A stretch of DNA of 53,830 bases, taken from Williamsia faeni (GTDB lineage Bacteria; Actinomycetota; Actinomycetes; Mycobacteriales; Mycobacteriaceae). Location of the stretch: the NCBI GenBank assembly GCA_003202005.1, contig QJJF01000016.1, forward strand, positions 1-53,830, written 5' to 3'. Under the pieces are notes generated by a model that saw only the letters and a list, made by a program, of their open reading frames with translations, was not told the origin of the DNA and did not search any database. Shown one piece after another: positions 8,322 to 16,232 of this stretch (within the stretch, counting starts at the first letter, position 1; each line of letters opens with the position of its first letter). A program made the position numbers and the translations under genes.

Positions 8322-8753
8322 GTTTCATTACCGACCGAGTTATTTGTTGGTTGCAATTCCTGGTTGTTAATTCCTTTACCTGCCCAAAAGGGCAGGTGGG
8401 CATTTGTCGACAATTGTTCGTTGTTTCCATTGGGAAACACGGATGAAACTTTGCGAGTGCTCGCTTTTAATTTAAGGACTCGGTGTCCGTTGCTGGTTCT
8501 GCAAAGCAACGCGCTTCACCTGTTCGTATTACACCGCAGGTCAGCGGAGTGTCCGTCGAACCTTGCGCGCCCGGTACAGCCGGTTTGCTGAAATTAATTC
8601 CCTCGTGGGAGTTTTACTCCGAACAGCCGATTTCATATATGTTTATGAAGATTCGTACCCGGGTATGAGTTGTTGTGCGGCGATCGTCTTCACTTTGTGA
8701 CTAGGATCAAAACTGCTCTAGTGGAAGGTGGGCGAGGATGGCGGCCAGTCGGC
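8322..8753. other. AT-richer intergenic region after kdpE
   Basis: This stretch of about 430 bases has no recognisable gene. It is visibly richer in A/T than its surroundings. It contains a perfect hairpin with 8-base arms ACCTGCCC (8378-8385) and GGGCAGGT (8390-8397) around AAAA, which may end the kdpDE transcript. The promoter of the following hypothetical gene should lie in its right part. Confidence 0.5.
8378..8397. terminator. Short perfect hairpin downstream of kdpE
   Basis: Arms ACCTGCCC and GGGCAGGT are separated by an AAAA loop, 57 bases after the kdpE stop. There is no clear T-run, so termination is possible but not certain. Confidence 0.4.
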
Positions 8754-9296
8754 ATGATGAACCTCAACTTGTTATTGAACGTGGGGGCAAATTGTCACAG
8801 AGAGTGGATGGGCGCAGTGCAGCAATCAGGAGCTGAAACGACGACGTTGCTCGCCACTCTTCGGCGCTGGCAGGACGCCCAATGTACGGACGGCGTCTAC
8901 TGGTGCGCGGCATGGCTGTACTCCTGTGGAGATCCCATCGCCAATGACCTCCTCGATGACTTGGCGCGGGACGAGAGTCTGGAAGTCGACCACATCGAAA
9001 CGGTCCTACCCCGATTGGCGCGCTGCCGATTCCAGGATCTTGTCGAGTGGTGCCTGCACACCGCCACCCGCCTGGACGGATCGCTGACGACGGATCCGGG
9101 CCGGTGGTTGCCCGACCTGAACCGCAGTCTCGACGACGGTGTCCTGACGTTGGCCGTGGCGCTACACCGCGTGGTACTCGCCGACATGTGGTTGATGACG
9201 TGTTCGGACACAACTCTGAGCGACAACGCCGCGGTGATCCGGGCGTACCAGGTCAGGCGGCAATCGGTGCTGGCAGCTGCCGCCCAGCGGAACTGA
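8754..9296 (+). CDS. Hypothetical protein
   Basis: The protein is about 180 aa from the ATG pair at 8754/8757. The open frame extends upstream to a TTG at 8670 and a GTG at 8721, and no start has a convincing ribosome site. It is predicted soluble and mostly helical, rich in Trp, Cys and Asp (WCAAWLYSCGDP, CLHTATRLDGS, HRVVLADMWLMTCSD). I recognise no domain, signal peptide or membrane helix. It is flanked by kdpE and a PPOX-family gene, neither of which suggests a role. Codon use is typical for the window, which supports a real gene. Confidence 0.6.
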   Translation: MMNLNLLLNVGANCHREWMGAVQQSGAETTTLLATLRRWQDAQCTDGVYWCAAWLYSCGDPIANDLLDDLARDESLEVDHIETVLPRLARCRFQDLVEWCLHTATRLDGSLTTDPGRWLPDLNRSLDDGVLTLAVALHRVVLADMWLMTCSDTTLSDNAAVIRAYQVRRQSVLAAAAQRN

Positions 9297-9321
9297 TCTG
9301 ACCCCGGACCGACCCCGGCAT

Positions 9322-9341
9322 CAAACAAACTGGTTTGTTCG
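9322..9341. promoter_or_regulatory. TetR-type operator upstream of the PPOX-family gene
   Basis: AACAAAC-TG-GTTTGTT (9324-9339) is a perfect palindrome of 7-base arms. The 20 bases 9322-9341 match 10474-10493, in front of the TetR gene, at 19 of 20 positions. That makes a shared operator very likely. It lies 22 bases before the ATG at 9363. Confidence 0.75.
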
Positions 9342-9362
9342 CTATCTGCTAGCGTGGTCGCC

Positions 9363-9875
9363 ATGCCCGAATCAGCAGACGAATCTACCGTCGACCAGAA
9401 CGTTCAGAGTGCCGAGTTGCGCCCACAGAAACGCGGTCTTCGCATCGCTATGACACCTGCGGAGCGCGACGAGTTCTTGGCCGCACAACGTACCTGCCGA
9501 GTTGCCACCACCGGTGTGGACGGTGCGCCGCATCTGTCGGCGCTCTGGTTCGTCTGGGACGGAGATGTGTTGTGGCTCAACTCGATTGTGAAGAGTCAGC
9601 GCGGGACCGATGTGTCCCGCGATGCTCGGGTATCGGTACTGATCGACGCCGGCGAGGGTTTCACGGACCTGGCCGGCGTCGAGATCAGAGGGCGTGCCGA
9701 GTGGGTTGGCGAGGTGCCGCGGACAGGCGAGCCCAATGACGAACTGGTGGCTCCCGAAACGGCGTTCGGCAACAAGTACGCGGGCGGTCGGTTTGGTTAC
9801 GACGGCCGGCACGCGTGGCTGAAGGTTGTCCCGGAGAAGATCGTCAGTTGGGATTTCAGCAAGAACAAGCGCTGA
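9363..9875 (+). CDS. Pyridoxamine 5'-phosphate oxidase / F420-binding split-barrel family protein
   Basis: The protein is 170 aa. ATG 9363 is chosen over GTG 9354, as it lies just after the operator. After a polar N-terminus, the split-barrel flavin-binding core is seen in TCRVATTGVDGAPHLSALWF (near residues 45-65) followed by VSRDARVSVLIDAG and GVEIRGRAEW. These fit PPOX-class or F420H2-dependent reductases, which are common in actinobacteria. The TetR at 9897-10454 is convergent, and its own promoter carries the same operator, so it probably represses this gene. Cofactor (FMN, F420 or heme) and substrate are not readable from sequence. Confidence 0.85.
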   Translation: MPESADESTVDQNVQSAELRPQKRGLRIAMTPAERDEFLAAQRTCRVATTGVDGAPHLSALWFVWDGDVLWLNSIVKSQRGTDVSRDARVSVLIDAGEGFTDLAGVEIRGRAEWVGEVPRTGEPNDELVAPETAFGNKYAGGRFGYDGRHAWLKVVPEKIVSWDFSKNKR

Positions 9876-9896
9876 GGTCCGGGGTACGCGAGTGAT

Positions 9897-10454
9897 TCAG
9901 GCCGCGGGACCGATGATGCGGCGGACTGCTTCCTCGACATCGGCCCTGCGGTCACCGGCGGTCCTACCTCGCACGGGCAGTGTTGCCGCCCAGAAGGTCG
10001 CCACTGAATGGATCAGCTGGAGTAACTCACGCGGATTCCATCGCGTATCTACTGTGCCGGCGGCCTGCGCGCGCCGGACGGCCTCACCCTTTTCCTGTTC
10101 GAGCAGGACCACGGCGTCGACATGTGCTGTTGCGCACTGTTCTTCGAGCTGCATCCAGGCCAGCATGCGGACCTGATCGGGGTGTTCGAGAAAGTGCTCG
10201 TACAGCCGGCCCGCGTAGGCGACGAGGTCATCGTTGTCGATCGGGATCGACGACGTGCCTTCCCGGACACCTTCCCGAATGGCCTCATCGAACAGGACTT
10301 CTTTGCTGCCGAAGTACGCGTAAAGGCGTTCCTTGCTCGCTCCTGCACTTTTCGCGATGCGGTCGATACGGGCGCCATTGATTCCGTACTGCGCAAACTC
10401 TGCCCGCGCTGCTTCCAGGACACGAGCCCTCGCATCTTCCGCTGATCGCCGCAT
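9897..10454 (-). CDS. TetR/AcrR family regulator, likely autoregulated
   Basis: This 185-aa protein has an N-terminal helix-turn-helix, GARIDRIAKSAGASKERLYA followed by YFGSKEVLFDEAI, typical of TetR proteins. The C-terminal half (LLQLIHSVATFWAATLPV) resembles TetR_C ligand domains. Twenty bases upstream of its start lies a 20-base sequence (10474-10493) that recurs at 9322-9341 before the PPOX-family gene. The expected circuit is repression of itself and of that gene, relieved by an unknown ligand. The two genes are convergent, 21 bases apart. Confidence 0.9.
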   Translation of the reverse strand: MRRSAEDARARVLEAARAEFAQYGINGARIDRIAKSAGASKERLYAYFGSKEVLFDEAIREGVREGTSSIPIDNDDLVAYAGRLYEHFLEHPDQVRMLAWMQLEEQCATAHVDAVVLLEQEKGEAVRRAQAAGTVDTRWNPRELLQLIHSVATFWAATLPVRGRTAGDRRADVEEAVRRIIGPAA

Positions 10455-10473
10455 TCAGGAAGTGTACCGCTCG

Positions 10474-10493
10474 CAAACGAACTGGTTTGTTCG
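10474..10493. promoter_or_regulatory. TetR autoregulatory operator
   Basis: This site reads CAAACGAACTGGTTTGTTCG and differs at one base from 9322-9341. It sits just upstream of the minus-strand TetR start at 10454, where bound repressor would block its own promoter. Confidence 0.72.
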
Positions 10494-10524
10494 CGTGGCT
10501 CAACCTGCATCAGGTGAATCGAAG

Positions 10525-10558
10525 CCGGTCGGTGGCTGCAGTAGCAGCCACCGACCGG
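10525..10558 (-). terminator. Strong hairpin terminator downstream of the amidohydrolase
   Basis: Perfect 15-base arms CCGGTCGGTGGCTGC (10525-10539) and GCAGCCACCGACCGG (10544-10558) enclose a 4-base loop. It lies about 45 bases past the stop of the minus-strand amidohydrolase. Confidence 0.65.
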
Positions 10559-10603
10559 TGCGATCTGGCGCCGGTGGTGAACCGGCGAGTATTCGGGCGG
10601 CGA

Positions 10604-11872
10604 TCAGGCCTGCCCGGTCACCAGATGTTTCTGCGCGTAGAGCTTGGCCCACTCGGCGCGCGGACGAATTGAGACATCGACGTCGGTTGCGGTGGCCCGC
10701 AATGCGCCGACGGTCGCGTCCTCTCGCTTGGTCTTCGCGAACGGATCCCACCCGAAGTGGCGGCACGAGTTCTCGAAGGTGATCTTGTTGATGTCGCTGT
10801 CGCTGGCGCCCACAGCGGTCAGCTCGCCGTACACGCTCTCGGCGGCATCGGGGAAGAAGCAGTCCGAATGCGGGAAGTCGCATTCCCAAGCGATGATGTC
10901 GATGCCGATCTCGTGCCGCAACTTCAGGGCGGTCGGATCGGTGACGTAACACGCGAGGGAATGCTCCTTGAATACTTCACTCGGCAGCTTGCCGCCAAAA
11001 TCGCGCTGCAGCCAACGCTGATTGGTGTAGTGCCGGTCGCAGCGGTCGAGGTAGAACGGAATCCAGCCGATACCGCCCTCGGAGAACGCGAACTTGAGGT
11101 CGGGGAACGAACGCATCGCCGGACCCCAGAGCAGGTCTTGGGCGGCGATGGCGGAGATCTGGGTGGCCAGGACGATCAAGTTGTCGACCGGAGCGTCGGG
11201 TGCCATCGAGATCGCCCCGAATCCCGATCCGATGTGGAGGCACATGACCACGTTCTCGTCCGAGAGCGTCTGGAACACCGGGCCCCAGTAGTCGATGTCG
11301 TGATAGCTGGGGAGACCTTCGAGGTGCGGGATCTCGGGCATGGTGACGGCATGGCAGCCTTTGGCCGCCACGCGCTTGATCTCGGCGACCATGGCCTCCG
11401 GACTCCAGGTGGGCAAAAGAGCCAGCGGCAGGAACCGGTCGGGGTACGCGGCGCACCACTCGTCGATGTGCCAGTCGTTGTATGCCCGGACCATCACGAT
11501 CGTCACTTCGGCCTGATGCTGATTGAGGTGGCGCGCGGAAAAGCCGGTGAAGGTGGGGAAGCACATCGAAGCGAGGATGCCGTTGCGGCTCATGTCGCGG
11601 ACGCGCTCGTGCACGTCGTACACCCCGGGGCGCATCTCGGCGAACCGCGCGGGATCGCGACCCCACTCCTCGGCCGGCCACGAAACGACGGCGTTGAGCC
11701 CGCTGACACCGGTGGGTTTGCCCTGATAGACCCACTGATCGACGCCCTTGTCGGTCACGATCACCCGGGGCGCCTCATCGACGTATTTGGCCGGGACATG
11801 ATTCAGGAACATGTCGGGCGGCTCGACAACGTGGTCGTCGATGCTGACCAGGATCAGGTCTTCGACATTCAT
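10604..11872 (-). CDS. Amidohydrolase (amidohydrolase_2 / ACMSD-like)
   Basis: The protein is 422 aa from ATG 11872, which has AGGAG about 8 bases upstream; the open frame reaches 11986 but that part overlaps the AraC promoter. The opening VSIDDHVVEPPDMF has the metal-binding D-x-H pattern. Later come CLHIGSGFG, FAFSEGGIGWIPFYLDR and WECDFPHSD, the usual order in ACMSD-like TIM-barrel enzymes. Family members decarboxylate or hydrolyse aromatic or lactone-type substrates. The gene is divergent from an AraC regulator (61-base gap), which is its likely activator, and is closed by a strong hairpin at 10525-10558. It is related to the partial gene at 1-1007 but not adjacent. Confidence 0.88.
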   Translation of the reverse strand: MNVEDLILVSIDDHVVEPPDMFLNHVPAKYVDEAPRVIVTDKGVDQWVYQGKPTGVSGLNAVVSWPAEEWGRDPARFAEMRPGVYDVHERVRDMSRNGILASMCFPTFTGFSARHLNQHQAEVTIVMVRAYNDWHIDEWCAAYPDRFLPLALLPTWSPEAMVAEIKRVAAKGCHAVTMPEIPHLEGLPSYHDIDYWGPVFQTLSDENVVMCLHIGSGFGAISMAPDAPVDNLIVLATQISAIAAQDLLWGPAMRSFPDLKFAFSEGGIGWIPFYLDRCDRHYTNQRWLQRDFGGKLPSEVFKEHSLACYVTDPTALKLRHEIGIDIIAWECDFPHSDCFFPDAAESVYGELTAVGASDSDINKITFENSCRHFGWDPFAKTKREDATVGALRATATDVDVSIRPRAEWAKLYAQKHLVTGQA

Positions 11873-11933
11873 TAAAAACTCCTCGAAGTGCGGTAGGTCA
11901 CGTGGGCTCTCACTATGTGTACCCTTCATAACC

Positions 11934-12758
11934 ATGACCGACTCCACACATTCGGCCATGCCTCGTGCAGAAGCGGCCAATGTCAAGCGCCTACGCCGTA
12001 GCGCCGTGGTGAGCGCCGGCAGCCACCTCTACGAGGGGGAACGGCTGGTGACCGGATGGCACCATCACGACGAGCATCAGATGGAGTACGCGGTCGGTGG
12101 CGTGGTGGAGGTCGAGACCGCGTCTGCGCACTACCTTCTTCCTCCCCAACGGGCCGTGTGGATCCCGGCCGGGCTGCGACACCAGGCCACGATGAACTCG
12201 AATGTGCAGTCGATCGCGGTGATGTTCGATCCGGAACTCGTGCCGTATGAGGGTCGGAGTGCGGCGATACTCAGCGTCTCGCCATTGATCCGGGAGATGA
12301 TCGTTTATGCGCAGCGTTGGCCGATCAACCGGCTGAGGAGCGACTCCGAAGCCGATAGCTTCTTCGCCACCCTCGGCAACCTGCTGCTCGAGGCGATCGC
12401 AAGCGGTGGTGCAACACTCAGTCTGCCCACCTCGGATAATTCGGTGATCGCGGACGCCATGGCGTTCACCAAGGAAAACCTGCAGTCGGTCGGGATCTCG
12501 GATGTCGCCCGGGCGGTGTCGGTGTCGGAGCGCACCCTGCGCCGCATGTTCCACGAGGAGGTCGGATCGTCGTGGCGTACCTATCTCCTGCGGGCGCGCA
12601 TGTTGAAAGCGATGGCGCTGCTGGCTTCTCCGGATCAATCAGTCCAGGAAACGGCTCGCGTAGTGGGTTTCCAAAACGCCAGTTCGTTCGCCAGGGCATT
12701 CACCGACTACTGGGGGCAGACACCGTCGTCATGCCGTCAAAGCAGCCCAGGTCTGTGA
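11934..12758 (+). CDS. AraC family transcriptional regulator
   Basis: The protein is 274 aa from ATG 11934. The N-terminal part is a cupin-like sensor domain: WHHHDEHQMEYAVGG resembles the H-x-H sugar/acid-binding strand, followed by LLPPQRAVWIPAGLRHQ. The C-terminal double helix-turn-helix is ISDVARAVSVSERTLRRMFH and ARVVGFQNASSFARAFTDYW. This layout matches AraC proteins with an AraC_binding cupin. It is divergent from the amidohydrolase at 11872 and probably regulates it. A diverged copy of its DNA-binding part lies at 13871-14142, immediately after a tRNA-Pro fragment. Confidence 0.92.
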   Translation: MTDSTHSAMPRAEAANVKRLRRSAVVSAGSHLYEGERLVTGWHHHDEHQMEYAVGGVVEVETASAHYLLPPQRAVWIPAGLRHQATMNSNVQSIAVMFDPELVPYEGRSAAILSVSPLIREMIVYAQRWPINRLRSDSEADSFFATLGNLLLEAIASGGATLSLPTSDNSVIADAMAFTKENLQSVGISDVARAVSVSERTLRRMFHEEVGSSWRTYLLRARMLKAMALLASPDQSVQETARVVGFQNASSFARAFTDYWGQTPSSCRQSSPGL

Positions 12759-12774
12759 CCGGAGCGCGCGGTGA

Positions 12775-12840
12775 CCTACGAAACGAGGAAATCCCGGTCC
12801 GCATTTCTGCGAACCGGGATCTCACTGCTTGTGTCTCAAC
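12775..12840. repeat. tRNA-Pro downstream repeat, copy A (terminator part only)
   Basis: These 66 bases match 18298-18363 with a few substitutions and start the same way as the 13727 copy. They contain the hairpin TCCCGGTCCGCA/TGCGAACCGGGA (12792-12819) and end at TCTCAAC, before the tRNA part of the other copies. It sits between the convergent AraC and SDR genes and can serve both as terminator. It is the shortest of three copies. Confidence 0.8.
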
Positions 12841-12843
12841 TGC

Positions 12844-13647
12844 TCACAGCGTCGCGAAGACCCCGCCGTCGACCGCGAGGTCGGTGCCCGTGATGAACCC
12901 CGACTCCGGCCCGACCAGGAACGCCACGGCTGCGGCAATGTCTTCGGGCGTGCCGAACCGTCCGGTGCCGCTGAGCTCCATGCGCTCACGCATGCTGTCG
13001 CCCCCTTTGCTCTCCAGCTCGAGAAGTGCCATCGGGGTGATGATGACACCGGGGCTGATGGAGTTGACCCGCGCGCCGCGCCGACCCCAGGTAATGGATG
13101 CGTCCCGGACGCGCAGTTGGTTGCCTCGCTTCGAGACGCCGTAGGCGACAACCGTCGCGGGTATGTCCGCGAGTGCCGGGATGGCGAGAAGGTCCTCGGT
13201 CGGTGTCGATCGCAGCAGCGTCTCCAGCTCCGGCGCCACCGGGATACGGTGGCCGGCCATCGAAGCGATGAACACACCGGCACCGCCCGGCGCGATGACC
13301 TCGCCGAAGGCATCGCTGACCAGCGCCGCGCCGAGTAGGTTGACTTTCAGGATTGTCTCGATGTCGGCCTGCGACGGCGAGAGTCCGGCGGTGTGAACGA
13401 CGGCGGTCACCTGCCCGAGATCTGCGGCGGTCTTCGCCAGCGTGCGTACCGATTCTGCATCCGATATGTCGACGGCGTGCGGTACGACGACATGGCCGAC
13501 TTGGCGCAGCGACTCGGCCACCGGGTCGAGACGATTCGAATCGTGATCGGCGATGACGATCGTGGAACCGGGGCCCAGGCGCCGGGCAATGGCGAGTCCC
13601 ATCCCCCCGGTGCCGGTGATGACGGTGACACGGGGATCTGAACGCAT
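12844..13647 (-). CDS. Short-chain dehydrogenase/reductase (SDR)
   Basis: This 267-aa protein has an N-terminal Rossmann motif TGTGGMG (14-20), close to the classical TGxxxGxG. It has DISDAESV for cofactor contact, VVHTAGLS in place of NNAG, and the active-site pair Tyr-Lys in YGVSK (near 167-171). The C-terminus GTDLAVDGGV is typical of classical SDRs. It should oxidise or reduce an alcohol/ketone with NAD(P)(H). It lies alone between repeat copies A and B, and its stop is 4 bases from copy A. An Asp at the end of strand 2 (VIADHD) favours NAD(H). Confidence 0.9.
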   Translation of the reverse strand: MRSDPRVTVITGTGGMGLAIARRLGPGSTIVIADHDSNRLDPVAESLRQVGHVVVPHAVDISDAESVRTLAKTAADLGQVTAVVHTAGLSPSQADIETILKVNLLGAALVSDAFGEVIAPGGAGVFIASMAGHRIPVAPELETLLRSTPTEDLLAIPALADIPATVVAYGVSKRGNQLRVRDASITWGRRGARVNSISPGVIITPMALLELESKGGDSMRERMELSGTGRFGTPEDIAAAVAFLVGPESGFITGTDLAVDGGVFATL

Positions 13648-13726
13648 AGAGGGATATTCGCGCCCGTCCGCTCGTCTGTCAATTCCCCAAGAGTCACCTC
13701 GTCGGCCGCTTATCGAGGCAACCCCG

Positions 13727-13870
13727 GAAACGAGGAAACCCCGGTTCGCATTTCTGCGGACCGGGGTCTCACTGCTTGTGTCTCAACCAACACATCTTGC
13801 AAGACCGATCGAAATCGGTCTTTCTGTCGGGGTGTCGGGATTCGAACCCACGACCTCTTCGTCTCGAACG
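13727..13870. repeat. tRNA-Pro 3'-half direct repeat, copy B (left boundary of island)
   Basis: The 144 bases align without gaps to 18303-18446, with about three mismatches, at an offset of exactly 4,576 bases. They contain the terminator hairpin (13739-13766), the second hairpin AAGACCGAT/ATCGGTCTT and, at 13827-13870, the 3' half of a tRNA-Pro gene from the anticodon loop to the discriminator base. The fragment's anticodon position is altered and it lacks a 5' half, so it is not a functional tRNA. A break inside the anticodon loop is the classic outcome of tyrosine-recombinase integration. Confidence 0.85.
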
Positions 13871-14142
13871 GCTCCTTCGAGGAGGTCAGTCAAGCGGTCT
13901 GTGTCTCCGAGCGCACGCTCCGACGCCTCTTTCATCAAGAAACTGGCTCGTCGTGGCGTACGTATCTCTTACACGCACGCATGCTGCGGGCCATGGCACT
14001 CCTGGCGTCACCCGAGCAGTCGGTTCAAGAGACGTCCCGAGTTGTCGGCTTCGAGAACGTCAGTTCGTTTGCCAGGGCATTTGCGGACTACAGCGGTCAC
14101 CCCCGTCGGCCTACCGACGCCGCGGCGCGGAGGTTGCCCTGA
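13871..14142 (+). pseudogene. AraC family regulator, C-terminal fragment
   Basis: From 13879 one frame reads EEVSQAVCVSERTLRRLFHQ, then GSSWRTYLLHARML and SRVVGFENVSSFARAFADY, ending at TGA 14140-14142. This is the DNA-binding part of an AraC protein, clearly paralogous (about three quarters identical) to residues 180-265 of the regulator at 11934-12758. There is no start and no sensor domain; the frame begins right at the tRNA-fragment junction (13870/13871). It was truncated by the event that created the island boundary. Confidence 0.82.
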
Positions 14143-14187
14143 CATTCTCATGTGTCGAGTGCCGACACTGTTACTCGGGCGCACAGC

Positions 14188-14216
14188 AAAGACGGGCGCC
14201 ACAGGCCCCCGTCTTT
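14188..14216. terminator. Hairpin terminator downstream of the small repeat-peptide gene
   Basis: Arms AAAGACGGG (14188-14196) and CCCGTCTTT (14208-14216) can end transcription in either direction. They lie between the AraC fragment and the stop of the minus-strand gene at 14267. Confidence 0.6.
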
Positions 14217-14266
14217 GCCGTCGCGGATCGTGGCGGCCACCACGGGCGCGGATCTATGTGGTTTTG

Positions 14267-14473
14267 TCAGTCGTCGGTCTCTTCCTCGACACCCAGGGTT
14301 TCTGCTCCCGGAGTGGCGGGGGCCAACACAGCATCGTCAGTGCTCGCGGTGCCGTCAGCTACGTCAGACTGTGCGTCCGGTGAGCCCAAGGTTTCAGCTC
14401 CAGGTGTTGCCGACGTGCGTACCTCGCTGTCGGCTTCTTCAGTTCGGACTGCTGGTGGTTCTTGGGAAGCCAT
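14267..14473 (-). CDS. Small acidic protein with repeated nonapeptide ATPGAETLG
   Basis: The protein is 68 aa from ATG 14473, with AGAGG 7 bases upstream. The frame is open further upstream, but the ribosome site supports this start. It is highly acidic (about 17 Asp/Glu) and lacks Cys, Lys and aromatic residues. The nonapeptide ATPGAETLG occurs twice, encoded at 14384-14410 and 14291-14317 (near residues 22-30 and 53-61). The two copies use different synonymous codons at 6 of 9 positions. That supports real coding and selection on the peptide. It could be an intrinsically disordered linker-type protein or a multi-core precursor peptide, but no modification enzyme is adjacent. I recognise no family. 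Confidence 0.6.
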   Translation of the reverse strand: MASQEPPAVRTEEADSEVRTSATPGAETLGSPDAQSDVADGTASTDDAVLAPATPGAETLGVEEETDD

Positions 14474-15114
14474 CGTGTACCTCTCATGATGCTGGTTGGG
14501 CAGTTCGAGACTGCTTCTCCGTCCACAGAAGGATGCGGACTGAATTGCGATACCCAGAATTGGTAGTGTCGAAACTCCCGAGTCTCTGTGGTCGAGATGC
14601 GCCGCCACCCACGGCAATTCCCGATCCCTTGCCGGTTGCGCGAGATTCTGTGGAGCTGTCAAACCTGTACCCGTCCAGTCGATCTCGAACTTCGCAGCAT
14701 TGTAAATCCGTTCGCAAGTACCTCGCCGAGTTGTCTTCCTGCGCGGCAATCGGTAAGCGCGGGCCAGTGGCGTTGGATTGGCACAGCGGGAGCCGTTCGG
14801 CGCTTGTTGATCGTGATCTGTCGGTCCAACCTCAACCAGTCGGTGCACGGGCAACGCGAGTTCGGTTATGTGCAAACATGACACGGCATCACCCGAAGTT
14901 GAAGTGGCCGGACATGCCGGAGTTCCTGTTGTCGCCGAGGGTGACAGGAGCGATGCGCAGTTACGATTCGGTCTGTCTGTCAACCCCTATGGGGTCAACG
15001 ATCTCGTTGGTATCGTCCATCCAAGGCGCTCGGCGATGTCCACATCGTGTGTCGAGATGTGGACACCGCTTGAGTCGATGATGCGTCGCTCTCCTCGGAA
15101 GAGTTGGCAGGAGC
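14474..15114. other. 641-base region without a recognisable gene, inside the island
   Basis: Several open frames exist on both strands but none has a family motif, a good ribosome site or window-like codon use. The stretch is somewhat less GC-rich than the flanks. It must contain the promoter of the small acidic gene at its left end. Confidence 0.5.
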
Positions 15115-16212
15115 CTAGATTCGTGGCGGCGGAGCTCCCTTGACGTCAAGGCCGGCGAGTTGGCTGCTCGGATAGGGTCGCCATTGCCGGATCAGGGTTC
15201 CGCCGAATCCATTTGTGAGTGTTTTCTTGCGGCCGTCCTTGTAGGTGAACGTGCCGACGATTTCTTCCCAGTCCAACAGGATCGTTGGGGAGTCCGGGAC
15301 GTCGCGGATGCCGCTGGCGGGGAAGGCGCTGACGGCAGTCGCGCCGATCTCCAAGACGCCGGCCTCAGTCTGCGCGGTCATTGTGTAGCGGGTGGGGATG
15401 AAGACGCCGCTGGATTCGAAGTATGCCCAGTCGTGGTGGGTAATTTCGAAGTCGGCTTCCGGAATGTATTGCTGCTCCTCGGTGAGATAGAGCGACATGT
15501 CCTTGTGCTGGCTGATCTTCATCTCGTCGAGCGCGCCGGACATCTCGTCGAAGTGGAACCACAGCCAGTCATGCCAGCCACCGACCTCGGCCGGGCAGGT
15601 GTCCACGGCGTAGTAGCGTTCACGCACGGCTGCGCCCTTGAATGTGATTGTCCGGTCCTCGAGCGAGAGCGTGCCTTCGACGGTTCCCGGCCAGAAGTAG
15701 CCGTAGGCAATGCAGTGCGGAGTGTAGGTCTGCGCCGTTTCCTTGCCGTACCAGGTTGGGAATCCGGTGCCGGTGTGGACCCATTCCCCAGAAATTCCGG
15801 AGGCCTCGTCGGAGACGGTGTAGTGCCACGTTTTGTCGCCGGGCCGGCATTCGATATTGAAGTCGCCCATGTTCACCCACACGTGGTCGTCGGCGATCTT
15901 GGAAGTGAGGGCTCCGCGCGGGTGGTAATGCCAGTCTGTCGATGTAGCCGGCGGGAAGTCGGCCACCTTATATACCGACCCCGGCGGCGAAACGACCTGT
16001 CCTTTCTCGGATCGCACCGACATCGCCCAGAAGTCGACATTGCCCCATGCCTCACGCAAAGACATGGCGCCGATGTTGAACCAATAGTGCTTACCGTCGT
16101 CGCCGATGACGCTGGCAACGAGCGCCCAGTCCAATTGAGCTGTGTCGCGGGACTCTTCGGGAAATCCGTGGGCCTCTACTTCGAGGGTCACCGCAGGGTC
16201 GCTTACAAGCAT
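15115..16212 (-). CDS. CrtC/AttH-like (hydroxyneurosporene synthase-like) lipocalin-fold protein
   Basis: The protein is 365 aa from ATG 16212, which has AGGAGA a few bases upstream; the frame stays open to 17127 by chance over the next gene. It is rich in Trp, Tyr and paired acidic/aromatic strands (HYWFNIGAMSLREAWGNVDF, YGYFWPGTVEGTLSL, GGWHDWLWFHFDEMSG). That is the style of the CrtC/AttH double-lipocalin group, which includes carotenoid hydratases and many uncharacterised actinobacterial proteins. There is no signal peptide. It follows the DapB-like reductase by 20 bases, so the two form an operon, divergent from a TetR. A role in converting a hydrophobic terpenoid or steroid-like compound is plausible but unproven. 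Confidence 0.6.
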   Translation of the reverse strand: MLVSDPAVTLEVEAHGFPEESRDTAQLDWALVASVIGDDGKHYWFNIGAMSLREAWGNVDFWAMSVRSEKGQVVSPPGSVYKVADFPPATSTDWHYHPRGALTSKIADDHVWVNMGDFNIECRPGDKTWHYTVSDEASGISGEWVHTGTGFPTWYGKETAQTYTPHCIAYGYFWPGTVEGTLSLEDRTITFKGAAVRERYYAVDTCPAEVGGWHDWLWFHFDEMSGALDEMKISQHKDMSLYLTEEQQYIPEADFEITHHDWAYFESSGVFIPTRYTMTAQTEAGVLEIGATAVSAFPASGIRDVPDSPTILLDWEEIVGTFTYKDGRKKTLTNGFGGTLIRQWRPYPSSQLAGLDVKGAPPPRI

Positions 16213-16232
16213 ATCGTTGTATCTCCTTGGAA

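Noticed and set aside
13827-13870. A second tRNA gene (anticodon-like CGA)
   Set aside because: Only the 3' half from the anticodon loop is present; there is no D-arm or 5' acceptor strand, so it is a repeat fragment.
14588-15081. Plus-strand open frames in the island gap
   Set aside because: Composition is atypical, there is no similarity to any family I know and no start signal; treated as non-coding.
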